Of a stretch of DNA of 12,927 nucleotides, positions 1 through 6,342 are shown one piece after another (positions within the stretch are counted from its first letter, which is position 1; each line of letters opens with the position of its first letter). The position numbers were made by a program, and so were the translations under genes. The notes under the pieces are model-generated. The model saw only the letters and a program-made list of their open reading frames with translations. It ran no database searches and was not told the origin of the DNA. Location of the stretch: the NCBI GenBank assembly GCA_937976375.1, contig CALJRU010000036.1, positions 1 to 12,927 on the forward strand, in the 5' to 3' direction. This DNA is from an uncultured Peptococcaceae bacterium (GTDB lineage: Bacteria; Bacillota; Peptococcia; Peptococcales; Peptococcaceae).

Positions 1-24
1 TAACAGGCCCTTATAGGGCCTATC

Positions 25-50
25 AAACCACCCGTTCAACGGGTGGTTTT
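25..50 (+). terminator. Intrinsic terminator of an upstream unit
   Basis: A 10-bp perfect stem (25-34 with 40-49) encloses the 5-nt loop TTCAA and runs into four T residues. The stem starts with AAA, so it could also end transcription from the other strand. A second small hairpin with AGGCCC and GGGCCT arms around TTATA (5-21) sits just upstream. The gene being terminated lies outside the window. Confidence 0.6.
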
Positions 51-97
51 GATTGTGGAAAAGTTTATGACGAGTTTAAAAATGAGTGCGGCGGGTG

Positions 98-106
98 TGT
101 TATAAT
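98..106 (+). promoter_or_regulatory. Extended -10 promoter of the two-component operon
   Basis: TGT-TATAAT is a perfect -10 hexamer (101-106) with the TG extension. No convincing -35 box is seen 16-18 bp upstream, which is common for extended -10 promoters. The predicted start near 113 gives a leader of about 30 nt, with GGGAGG at 131-136 as ribosome site. Confidence 0.6.
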
Positions 107-144
107 TTCTGTATCAATGACAAACAAGATGGGAGGGTTGCGCG

Positions 145-1596
145 ATGAAGATCCGCACACGTTTACAGGTGTCGAACTTTTTGATGATCGGTGTGCCGCT
201 GGGCATCACGGTGGCGACGGCGGTGTTTTGTCTGGCGCTGGTGTGGATGGCCATGTCATTCGGCGGCGGGCTGGGCTTTGACGACCGCGAGGATTTTGAA
301 GAAGTGGGCGCCACGGTGACGCTGGCGGCGCAGCAGGCGCTGCAGGCCGATGATGACGACACACGGTTGTCACGATTGGAACGTTTATCGGGGCTTTTGG
401 ATGAAAATGCCATGCGCCTGATCGTTGAACGCAACGGCGAACGGTTTTACACCCACGGCGACGAAGATGCTGCCGACGCAGCCTTGCAGGCTGCCGGTGC
501 GGCCCTGCCGCAGGATGGCAGCATCAGCCAGCAGAGCCGCAGCCTTTACACACGCACACTGGATGCCGACGGCGATACTTATCGCATCTACCTTTTTGGC
601 AGCGCCCAAGCGATGATCAGCGATTTCTATAAAATGCTGCTTTCGGTGGCTGCGGTGATTCTCATTGCTGCCATTCTCATTGCTCTGATCCTGACCAACC
701 ATTTTCTCACGCGCTTTGTTTTTCGCAAGATCGAAGAACCTCTCGATATTCTCGCCGAAGGGGTGCAGCAGATCGGCGCAGGGAATCTCGACTATCGCAT
801 CTATTATGAAGGCGACGATGAATTTGCACCGATCTGCGATCAGTTCAATGAAATGGCGCAGCGGCTCAAATGGTCGGTGGAGGAAAGCCAGCGCCAGGAA
901 GAAAGCCGCAAAGAGCTCATGGCAGGCATTTCCCACGATCTGCGCTCGCCGCTGACGGCGGTGCAGGCTTATGTAGAAGGGCTGCTTGACGGCGTTGCCA
1001 ACACGCCGGAGAAACAGCAGGCCTACCTGCGCACCATCAAAACCAAGGCCGAGGAAATTCAGCGCATGGTGTCGCAGATCTTTCAATATTCCAAGATGGA
1101 CCTTGAAAACTATCCCCTCAACATGGAACTGCTGCAGCTGGACAGTGAGATTGCTGCCTTGCTGGAAGTGGTGGCGCCGGAATACGCCGCCAAAGGGCTG
1201 GAGGTGCAGAGCACCCTGCTGGCGCCGCTGCGCGTCAATGCCGATGCCGAACTGGTGCGGCGCATCCTTGTTAACATTCTCGACAACAGCCTCAAGTATA
1301 AAACAGCGGCCACCGGGCACGTCACCATCAGCCTCGACGACAACGGCGACACCGCCTGCCTGACGCTCGCCGATGACGGCCCAGGTGTTGCGCCGGAGGC
1401 ACTGCCGAAGCTGTTTGACGTATTTTACCGCAGCGACCCATCGCGCCACAACCCGAACCAGGGCAGCGGCCTTGGCCTTGCCATTGTCGCCAAAGCCGTG
1501 CAGCGCATGGGCGGACAGGTCACGGCGCGCGCCAACACGCCGCATGGCCTGACGATTGCAATCACTTTGCCGAAAGGAGAGGCGCAACATGGATAA
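145..1596 (+). CDS. Membrane sensor histidine kinase (HAMP, HisKA, HATPase)
   Basis: A 483-residue membrane-bound sensor kinase that should autophosphorylate on His and pass the phosphate to the response regulator encoded next. Membrane segments lie at about 11-37 and 163-187 and enclose a roughly 125-residue extracytoplasmic sensor domain. That domain is acidic, with runs such as DDREDFEE and ADDDD, and has no cysteine. A HAMP linker follows (about 187-240). The H-box GISHDLRSPLT puts the phosphoacceptor at His264. The ATPase boxes are complete: N-box around Asn377/Asn381, G1 DDGPG (410-414), F-box LFDVFYR and G2 GSGLGL (440-445). The ATG has GGGAGG 8 nt upstream. The gene overlaps the regulator gene by 8 nt. 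The stimulus cannot be read from sequence; the acidic sensor face would fit cations or cationic peptides, but that is inference only. Confidence 0.95.
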   Translation: MKIRTRLQVSNFLMIGVPLGITVATAVFCLALVWMAMSFGGGLGFDDREDFEEVGATVTLAAQQALQADDDDTRLSRLERLSGLLDENAMRLIVERNGERFYTHGDEDAADAALQAAGAALPQDGSISQQSRSLYTRTLDADGDTYRIYLFGSAQAMISDFYKMLLSVAAVILIAAILIALILTNHFLTRFVFRKIEEPLDILAEGVQQIGAGNLDYRIYYEGDDEFAPICDQFNEMAQRLKWSVEESQRQEESRKELMAGISHDLRSPLTAVQAYVEGLLDGVANTPEKQQAYLRTIKTKAEEIQRMVSQIFQYSKMDLENYPLNMELLQLDSEIAALLEVVAPEYAAKGLEVQSTLLAPLRVNADAELVRRILVNILDNSLKYKTAATGHVTISLDDNGDTACLTLADDGPGVAPEALPKLFDVFYRSDPSRHNPNQGSGLGLAIVAKAVQRMGGQVTARANTPHGLTIAITLPKGEAQHG

Positions 1597-2278
1597 AATC
1601 TTGATTATAGAAGACGACACCGCCATCGCTGAAATTGAACGCGATTATCTGGAGCTGGATGGTTTCAGCGTTGAAATTGCTGCCGATGGCAACACCGGCC
1701 TTGAACGCGGGCTTTCCGGTGATTTTGACCTGATTTTGCTCGATCTCATGCTGCCGGGCATGGACGGCTTTTCGATCTGCCGCCGCCTGCGCGAAACACT
1801 GGACGTTCCCATTCTCATGGTCACCGCGCGGCAGGAAGACATCGATAAAATACGCGGCCTTGGCCTCGGCGCCGACGACTACATCGAAAAGCCATTCTCG
1901 CCAAGCGTGCTCGTGGCGCGCGTCAAGGCGCATCTGGCGCGGTACCGCCGCCTCACCAAGGCGGAACACAAGGGCTCTGAAATTCAGATTGGCGGCATAC
2001 GTCTCAACGAAGAAACCCACCGTGTCTATGTAGAAGGCGAAGAAGTGGAGCTGACCCACAAAGAATATGAACTGCTGCTCTTCTTCATGCTCAATGTCGA
2101 TGTCGTTTTCAGCCGCGAACAGCTTTACGAACGTATCTGGGGCTGGGATGCCATGGGCGACAGCGCCACTGTGGCGGTGCACATCAACCGCCTGCGCAAG
2201 AAGATCGAAAAAGACCCAGCCAATCCGCGCTACATTGTTTCTGTGTGGGGCGCAGGCTATCGTTTCAATGCCTGCTGA
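1589..2278 (+). CDS. OmpR/PhoB-family response regulator
   Basis: A 229-residue DNA-binding response regulator, partner of the kinase just upstream. The receiver domain (about 3-115) has the acidic pocket Glu8-Asp9-Asp10, phosphoacceptor Asp52 in LLDLMLPGMDG, Thr79 and Lys101 in EKPFSP. A winged-helix effector domain follows (about 130-226), with the recognition-helix stretch TVAVHINRLRKKIE and the terminal hairpin VWGAGYRF. The frame is open back to 1556, but the start at 1589 (MDKILIIEDD) is preferred: it gives the family N-terminus and has AAAGGAGAGG at 1573-1582. It overlaps the kinase stop by 8 nt, so translation is probably coupled. Target genes cannot be inferred. Confidence 0.95.
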   Translation: MDKILIIEDDTAIAEIERDYLELDGFSVEIAADGNTGLERGLSGDFDLILLDLMLPGMDGFSICRRLRETLDVPILMVTARQEDIDKIRGLGLGADDYIEKPFSPSVLVARVKAHLARYRRLTKAEHKGSEIQIGGIRLNEETHRVYVEGEEVELTHKEYELLLFFMLNVDVVFSREQLYERIWGWDAMGDSATVAVHINRLRKKIEKDPANPRYIVSVWGAGYRFNAC

Positions 2279-2301
2279 GCGCTCCTAAAATAAGAGCGCT
2301 C
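2277..2301 (+). terminator. Stem-loop at the end of the two-component operon
   Basis: Two copies of the self-complementary octamer GAGCGCTC (2277-2284 and 2294-2301) are separated by 9 nt and can form an 8-bp stem. The first overlaps the regulator's stop codon. No T-run follows, so it may be a weak terminator, an mRNA-stabilising hairpin or a dyad binding site. Confidence 0.3.
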
Positions 2302-2352
2302 GCATACGGCGAAAAGTTTATAGTTTGTTTAATAGTATGTAATCGGTCGTTT

Positions 2353-2411
2353 AAGCCTCCTTGTTATACTTGGTTCATCAAATGGAACAACAAGCAAAAC
2401 AAAGGAGGCTT
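2353..2411. repeat. Inverted repeat enclosing promoter and ribosome site
   Basis: AAGCCTCCTT at 2353-2362 is the exact complement of AAGGAGGCTT at 2402-2411, which contains the ribosome site of the next gene. Pairing extends by GTT/AAC (2363-2365 with 2398-2400) across one bulged A. The left arm precedes the predicted start site. Only transcripts entering from upstream would therefore contain both arms and hide the ribosome site. The dyad could instead be a protein-binding site. Confidence 0.5.
2362..2370 (+). promoter_or_regulatory. Extended -10 promoter of the zinc-ribbon membrane gene
   Basis: TGT-TATACT matches an extended -10 element, with the hexamer at 2365-2370. No good -35 is visible. 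Transcription would start near 2377, about 40 nt before the ATG. That is downstream of the left arm of the surrounding inverted repeat. Confidence 0.5.
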
Positions 2412-2416
2412 TTACA

Positions 2417-3040
2417 ATGACAACTTTACATAATGAAATCATGAACTGGGATTTTAAGCGCATCGCTAAGAATTATGCCATCTTGGCCGTGGTGGCGGCA
2501 CTTGTGGCTGGCTGTCTGAGTGTGTTTCTTCTCTGGCCGCAGCTGAGCGGCGCCTGGAGCGATATGGCACAGGCAGGCATGCCGCTGGCTTGGCGATTTG
2601 AAGGGCTCGAAGAAATCATGGAATGGAGCCTGGCTGGGTACAGCATCGGCACCGTAGGCGCTGTGTCGCTGGGAACGCGTACGCTGCTGCTCGTTGTGGG
2701 GCTGGTGCTGCTGGCCCTTGCCGCTGGCTATTGGCTGCTCGTTGCCGGCTGGCTCTATCAGCAGGCTGTGCGCAGCGACATGAACGGCGTGCTCTGGCTG
2801 CTGCTCGGCCTCGTAGGCAATCTGGCAGCGGTGGTGCTGTTTATCGTTTATCGCAGCGTGACACATGTGGTGTGTGACGACTGCGGCGGCTGGTCGCCAA
2901 AGGACGCTGGCTATTGCCGCCACTGCGGCGCAGCCCTCGGCAAAAACTGCCCGGTATGCGGTGAACCGCTGCGCAGAAACGACCGCTACTGCAGTCACTG
3001 CGGCGCAGTGACAAACCAGGCGGAAGAGCCGGCTTTTTGA
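2417..3040 (+). CDS. Membrane protein with C-terminal double zinc ribbon
   Basis: A 207-residue protein of unknown function. Three hydrophobic segments (about 20-41, 84-112 and 124-146) are followed by a cytoplasm-type tail with eight cysteines in four CxxC pairs: 153/156, 167/170, 178/181 and 192/195. The spacing is that of a double zinc ribbon of the DZR/zinc-ribbon type, which usually binds two structural zinc ions and mediates protein or nucleic-acid contacts. Residues between segments 1 and 2 (about 42-83) form a soluble loop. The start is well supported by AAAGGAGG 8 nt upstream. It has its own promoter and is separated from the two-component genes by 138 nt and from the transporter by another promoter. 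It may belong to the regulator's regulon, but nothing here proves that. Confidence 0.8.
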   Translation: MTTLHNEIMNWDFKRIAKNYAILAVVAALVAGCLSVFLLWPQLSGAWSDMAQAGMPLAWRFEGLEEIMEWSLAGYSIGTVGAVSLGTRTLLLVVGLVLLALAAGYWLLVAGWLYQQAVRSDMNGVLWLLLGLVGNLAAVVLFIVYRSVTHVVCDDCGGWSPKDAGYCRHCGAALGKNCPVCGEPLRRNDRYCSHCGAVTNQAEEPAF

Positions 3041-3059
3041 GCAGATCGGCCTGCAGCGG

Positions 3060-3088
3060 TTGCCAGTGTGCGGCGGATGGGCTATAAT
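3060..3088 (+). promoter_or_regulatory. Sigma-A-type promoter of the DUF368 transporter gene
   Basis: TTGCCA (3060-3065), a 17-bp spacer and a perfect TATAAT (3083-3088) make a near-consensus housekeeping promoter. The start would be near 3095, leaving a leader of about 73 nt that contains a terminator-like hairpin. Confidence 0.75.
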
Positions 3089-3110
3089 AATGAAATGGCA
3101 TAGAGCGACA

Positions 3111-3138
3111 GCGGCTGTGTGAACAGCCGCATCTTTTT
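3111..3138 (+). terminator. Leader hairpin with U-run (possible attenuator)
   Basis: GCGGCTGT (3111-3118) and ACAGCCGC (3123-3130) form a perfect 8-bp GC-rich stem with a GTGA loop, followed by ATCTTTTT. It has the look of an intrinsic terminator but lies between the promoter at 3060-3088 and the ATG at 3168. It could therefore act as an attenuator. It may instead simply stop read-through from the zinc-ribbon gene. Confidence 0.55.
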
Positions 3139-3167
3139 GAATCATTCAGCGTGAAGGGAGAGAAACA

Positions 3168-4088
3168 ATGCTATACAACATTTTCCATGGCTTCTGTATG
3201 GCGCTTGCCGACAGTGTGCCTGGCGTGTCTGGCGGCACCGTTGCCTATATCTTAGGCTTCTATGAACGCTTCATCGACGCCCTGCATTATCTGTTCAATG
3301 GTTCCATGCGTGAGCGCAAGGAAGGCTTGCGGTATCTCTGCAAGCTCGGCATTGGCTGGGTCATTGGGATGGTGTCCTCCGTCCTCGTGCTGGCGCAGCT
3401 GTTTGAAACCCATATCTATTTTCTCACCTCGCTGTTTTTGGGCCTGACGTTGACAGCGCTGCCCTTTGTCATCAAAGAAGAACGGGACGTTGTCGTTGGG
3501 CATTACAGTAAACTGCCGTTTCTGTTCATTGGCCTGGTGCTCGTTTGCGGCATGGTCTTTTTCCGTGAAGGCACTGGCAGCGGCGCAGTCCTGAATTTTC
3601 TCACGCTGGGCCTCGGCCAGTACATTTATATTTTCATTTCCGGCGCCCTGGCCATCTCGGCCATGGTGCTTCCTGGCGTCAGCGGTTCCACCGTGCTGCT
3701 CATCATGGGTGTTTATCTTCCAATGATCAGCGCCTTTGGCAAGCTGTCCCGCCTTGAATTTGGCGTTCTGCCGGGGGTGCTCGTGCTGATTTGCGGCATA
3801 CTCTGCGGCGCCGCCGTGTCTGTGCGTTTTCTGCGCGCAGCCCTCAAACGCCACCGCAGTGCTATGGTTTACCTCATCATTGGACTTATGCTGGGCTCTC
3901 TCTACGCCATCATCATGGGGCCAACCACCCTCGCCGAAGGGGAAGCGCCGCTGACCCTCGCCACCTTCAACCCACTGGCCTTTGTGCTGGGCATTGCCAT
4001 TCTTTTTGTTCTCGAAAAAATCAAAGCCGTCGGCCAACGCCGCGAAGCCGAACTGCAGGCGCTGATGGACGACGACACCCATCAATAA
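3168..4088 (+). CDS. popT: DUF368 family polyprenyl-phosphate transporter (PopT-like)
   Basis: A 306-residue polytopic membrane protein of the DUF368 family. Members studied in Firmicutes (PopT) return undecaprenyl phosphate, the lipid carrier for wall and surface polymers, across the cytoplasmic membrane. The two halves carry matching re-entrant signatures: DSVPGVSGGT (residues about 15-24) and LPGVSGST (about 168-175), the internal repeat typical of the family. Many hydrophobic segments lie between, and the C-terminus is short, charged and presumably cytoplasmic. The ATG at 3168 has AAGGGAGAGA at 3154-3163, the nearest family-consistent start. It has its own promoter and leader hairpin, and a terminator follows at 4107, so it is probably monocistronic. 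The symbol is assigned by family, not by proof of activity. Confidence 0.88.
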   Translation: MLYNIFHGFCMALADSVPGVSGGTVAYILGFYERFIDALHYLFNGSMRERKEGLRYLCKLGIGWVIGMVSSVLVLAQLFETHIYFLTSLFLGLTLTALPFVIKEERDVVVGHYSKLPFLFIGLVLVCGMVFFREGTGSGAVLNFLTLGLGQYIYIFISGALAISAMVLPGVSGSTVLLIMGVYLPMISAFGKLSRLEFGVLPGVLVLICGILCGAAVSVRFLRAALKRHRSAMVYLIIGLMLGSLYAIIMGPTTLAEGEAPLTLATFNPLAFVLGIAILFVLEKIKAVGQRREAELQALMDDDTHQ

Positions 4089-4106
4089 AATTTTTATTTG
4101 ATCACC

Positions 4107-4143
4107 AGAGACGATTGTCATCGACGATCGTCTCTTTTCTTTT
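4107..4143 (+). terminator. Intrinsic terminator after the DUF368 gene
   Basis: AGAGACGAT (4107-4115) pairs with ATCGTCTCT (4127-4135) as a 9-bp stem around an 11-nt loop, followed by TTTTCTTTT. It is 18 nt after the stop codon. Confidence 0.85.
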
Positions 4144-4162
4144 GTGCAACCGCCGCTCAGGG

Positions 4163-4192
4163 CTGTCATTTTCCGGCGGGAGCGGGTATAAT
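4163..4192 (+). promoter_or_regulatory. Promoter of the sua5-ywlE-rpiB operon
   Basis: Perfect TATAAT at 4187-4192, with CTGTCA at 4163-4168 (18-bp spacer) as the best -35 match. The start near 4199 lies downstream of the most distal in-frame ATG (4098), which supports the later translation start at 4239. Confidence 0.65.
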
Positions 4193-4238
4193 AAAAGGTA
4201 CGAACCCTGCACACTCCCAGAAAGAAAGGATGGGGAAG

Positions 4239-5264
4239 ATGCTATTAGACATCACTCGAGAAGAAGACCTGCAGACAGCAGTGGATGCGCTGCGCGCCGG
4301 CAAACTCGTGGCTTTTCCGACCGAAACCGTCTACGGCCTTGGCGCCGATGGTTTCAATGAAGAAGCCTGCCGCGCCGTGTATGCCGCCAAGGGCCGTCCA
4401 TCGGACAACCCGCTGATTCTGCATATTGCCGACATGAGCGCGCTGCGCGATATTGCCGAAGATATTCCGGAAGCCGCCATCGATCTGGCGGAAGCCTTTT
4501 GGCCAGGACCGCTGACCCTCGTGCTTAAAAAGCGCAAGGTCGTATCCAGCGTTGTCAGCGGCGGCCTTGATACTGTTGCTGTGCGCATGCCGGACAATGA
4601 TCTGGCGCGCACCCTAATTCGTGCCGTTGGCCACCCGCTGGCCGGCCCAAGCGCCAACCTCAGCGGCCATCCATCGCCAACGCTGGCGGTTCACGTGGAA
4701 CATGATTTTGGCGACCACATTGCTGGTGTCGTCGACGGCGGCCCTTGCCGCGTCGGCGTGGAATCCACCATCGTGGATCTCACCGTCACCCCGTATGCCA
4801 TCCTGCGTCCCGGCGGCATCCCTCGCGAAAAAATCGAGGCCCTCATCGGCCCCGTCACAGAAGCGGCGCCCCTCGGTCCAGACGATGCTCCAAAGGCCCC
4901 TGGCATGAAATACCGCCACTATGCACCGCAGGCACCGGCTTATCTCTTGACCGGCGACGACCGCGCCGAAAAAATCCTCGCCCGCCTCAAAACAGCGCCG
5001 CGTCCAGTGGGCATGCTCATTGCCGACGAAACCCTGCAAGGCTTGGGCACCATTCCAGAGGACGTCTTCGTTTGGAACATGGGCAGCTTCGCCCATCCGG
5101 ATGAAGCCGCGCATCGCCTGTTCGACGGCCTGCGCCGCATGGATGCCTACGGTGTCAAAGAAATTTACATCGATGCCTGGCCTCTCGCCGACCTTGGCGA
5201 AGCCATCATGAACCGCATTGGCAAGCTCAGCCAGCCATGGCCGGACACCTCCGAAGGAGTGTGA
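4239..5264 (+). CDS. ywlC: L-threonylcarbamoyladenylate synthase (Sua5/YwlC type)
   Basis: A 341-residue enzyme that makes threonylcarbamoyl-AMP from threonine, bicarbonate and ATP. This is the first step of the t6A modification at position 37 of ANN-decoding tRNAs. The YrdC domain (about 5-205) shows FPTETVYGLGAD, the KGRPSDNPLI nucleotide-site motif (51-60), AGPSANLSG and ESTIVDL. After the linker APGMKYRHYAP (about 219-229) comes the C-terminal Sua5 domain, so this is the long form; its length fits YwlC. ATG 4239 is chosen because AAAGGA (4225-4230) is 8 nt away. ATG 4230 overlaps that site, and ATG 4098 lies before the predicted transcript start. Four nucleotides separate it from the phosphatase gene. 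Confidence 0.95.
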   Translation: MLLDITREEDLQTAVDALRAGKLVAFPTETVYGLGADGFNEEACRAVYAAKGRPSDNPLILHIADMSALRDIAEDIPEAAIDLAEAFWPGPLTLVLKKRKVVSSVVSGGLDTVAVRMPDNDLARTLIRAVGHPLAGPSANLSGHPSPTLAVHVEHDFGDHIAGVVDGGPCRVGVESTIVDLTVTPYAILRPGGIPREKIEALIGPVTEAAPLGPDDAPKAPGMKYRHYAPQAPAYLLTGDDRAEKILARLKTAPRPVGMLIADETLQGLGTIPEDVFVWNMGSFAHPDEAAHRLFDGLRRMDAYGVKEIYIDAWPLADLGEAIMNRIGKLSQPWPDTSEGV

Positions 5265-5268
5265 CCCC

Positions 5269-5724
5269 ATGAACCTGCTCTTTGTCTGCACCGGCAACAC
5301 TTGCCGCAGCCCCATGGCGGAAGCCATCGCCCTCGACGCCTTGCGCCGCGATGAGCACTTCTCGGGTGCGGCGGTCGCCTCTGCTGGCATGGCTGCTTTT
5401 CCCGGCGATGGTGCCACACCTGAAGCCGTGCGCGTCTGCAAGGACCACGGCCTCGATATCAGCGGCCATCGTTCCCGCGCCCTGACCACGGACCTCATCG
5501 CCTACAGCGACCACATCTACACCATGACCCTTGCCCAGGCGGTGCAGCTGCGCCAGATTGTGCCGCAGCATGCCGCTCGCATCGCGCCGCTCTCGCCGGC
5601 GGGCGATATCGCCGATCCCTTCGGCGGTGACATCGACACCTATCAACACACCTACGATCAGATTGCGTCGGCCATTGCGGCGTGTCTTGACGAATGGAAA
5701 AACGAACAAACAAAAGGAGAATGA
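5269..5724 (+). CDS. ywlE: Low-molecular-weight protein-arginine phosphatase (YwlE type)
   Basis: A 151-residue cytoplasmic phosphatase of the low-molecular-weight PTP fold. The P-loop CTGNTCRS (7-14) gives catalytic Cys7 and Arg13; the general acid is Asp116 in the DPF motif near the C-terminus. Thr11 in the loop, where tyrosine phosphatases of this fold usually have Ile, is the known mark of enzymes that remove phosphate from phospho-arginine. Those enzymes oppose the McsB arginine kinase, which tags proteins for ClpCP. The start at 5269 gives the family N-terminus MNLLFVCTGNTC and has GAAGGAG at 5253-5259; an upstream in-frame ATG (5218) lies inside the preceding gene. It follows sua5 by 4 nt and precedes rpiB by 3 nt, the same order as ywlC-ywlE-ywlF in Bacillus. 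No mcsB is in the window. Confidence 0.92.
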   Translation: MNLLFVCTGNTCRSPMAEAIALDALRRDEHFSGAAVASAGMAAFPGDGATPEAVRVCKDHGLDISGHRSRALTTDLIAYSDHIYTMTLAQAVQLRQIVPQHAARIAPLSPAGDIADPFGGDIDTYQHTYDQIASAIAACLDEWKNEQTKGE

Positions 5725-5727
5725 AAC

Positions 5728-6177
5728 GTGAAAATTGCATTAGGATCTGACCACGGCGGCTATGACCTCAAAAGCGCCATCAAAAAACACCTCGAAACCC
5801 TCGGCCACGACGTTGTCGACTTCGGCACCGACAGCCACGACTCCTGCGACTATCCGCTGATCGCTGAACCAGCTGCCCGCGCCGTTGCCTCTGGCGAATG
5901 TGACCGCGGCATCCTCGTTTGCGGCACCGGCATCGGCATCGGCATTGCTGCCAACAAAGTGCCAGGCATTCGCGCAGCCCTCTGCCACGACACCTTCTCA
6001 GCCCGCGCCAGCCGCAACCACAACAATGCCAACATCCTCACCATGGGCCAGCGCGTCATCGGCGAAGGCCTCGCTCTCGACATTGTCGATGTTTGGCTGG
6101 AAAGCGAATTTGAAGGCGGCCGCCACGAACGCCGTGTCAACGAAATTAGTGACATCGAAAAGAAAATGGCCGAATAA
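5728..6177 (+). CDS. rpiB: Ribose-5-phosphate isomerase B
   Basis: A 149-residue cytoplasmic enzyme of the RpiB/LacAB family that interconverts ribose 5-phosphate and ribulose 5-phosphate in the non-oxidative pentose phosphate pathway. Visible signatures are the N-terminal SDHGGYDLK with His9, the active-site loop VCGTGIGIGIAANK with Cys65 and Thr67, His98 in RNHNNAN, and the phosphate-binding arginines near 132-136. The length is normal for the family. The start is GTG at 5728, placed by AAAGGAG at 5713-5719 and the MKIALGSDHGG family N-terminus; the ATG at 5721 is out of frame. It is the last gene of the operon. Some relatives act on allose- or galactose-6-phosphate, but the context favours ribose. 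No clear terminator follows. Confidence 0.95.
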   Translation: MKIALGSDHGGYDLKSAIKKHLETLGHDVVDFGTDSHDSCDYPLIAEPAARAVASGECDRGILVCGTGIGIGIAANKVPGIRAALCHDTFSARASRNHNNANILTMGQRVIGEGLALDIVDVWLESEFEGGRHERRVNEISDIEKKMAE

Positions 6178-6283
6178 GTAACACATCGGTGCCAAAGTTC
6201 TTGAAGAATAATGACAATCCTTTCGATATCCGATGACAGACCAATAACAATTATCAAGATCACCTGTATTTGCGCCATTTCTA

Positions 6284-6292
6284 TGCTATAAT
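6284..6292 (+). promoter_or_regulatory. Extended -10 promoter of the secreted stalk-domain gene
   Basis: TGC-TATAAT (6284-6292) is a perfect extended -10; the -35 region is poor. The leader from about 6299 is T-rich and ends with AAGGAGGG at 6326-6333. The rest of the 6178-6283 gap is AT-rich with no gene and no clear terminator for rpiB. It holds only a small TTCTT-G-AAGAA palindrome near 6200. Confidence 0.6.
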
Positions 6293-6342
6293 TATGCAAA
6301 GTTTAAACTTTTTTGTGCGTTTTTTAAGGAGGGAATTGAACA

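Noticed and set aside
5..21. Short AGGCCC/GGGCCT hairpin as a separate terminator
   Set aside because: The stem is only 6 bp with no T-run. It probably sits at the 3' end of the upstream unit before the real terminator at 25-50.
385..1626. Long minus-strand open frame (413 codons) opposite the kinase gene
   Set aside because: It is antisense to a complete histidine kinase, has no recognisable domain and no ribosome site, and reflects GC-rich codon use on the other strand.
4098..4238. Upstream in-frame starts for the sua5 gene (4098, 4230)
   Set aside because: 4098 lies before the predicted promoter and has no ribosome site. 4230 overlaps the AAAGGA site that fits 4239.
6178..6283. Small palindromes in the rpiB downstream gap as a terminator or operator
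   Set aside because: TTCTT-G-AAGAA is short and lacks a T-run; nothing there rises above chance.
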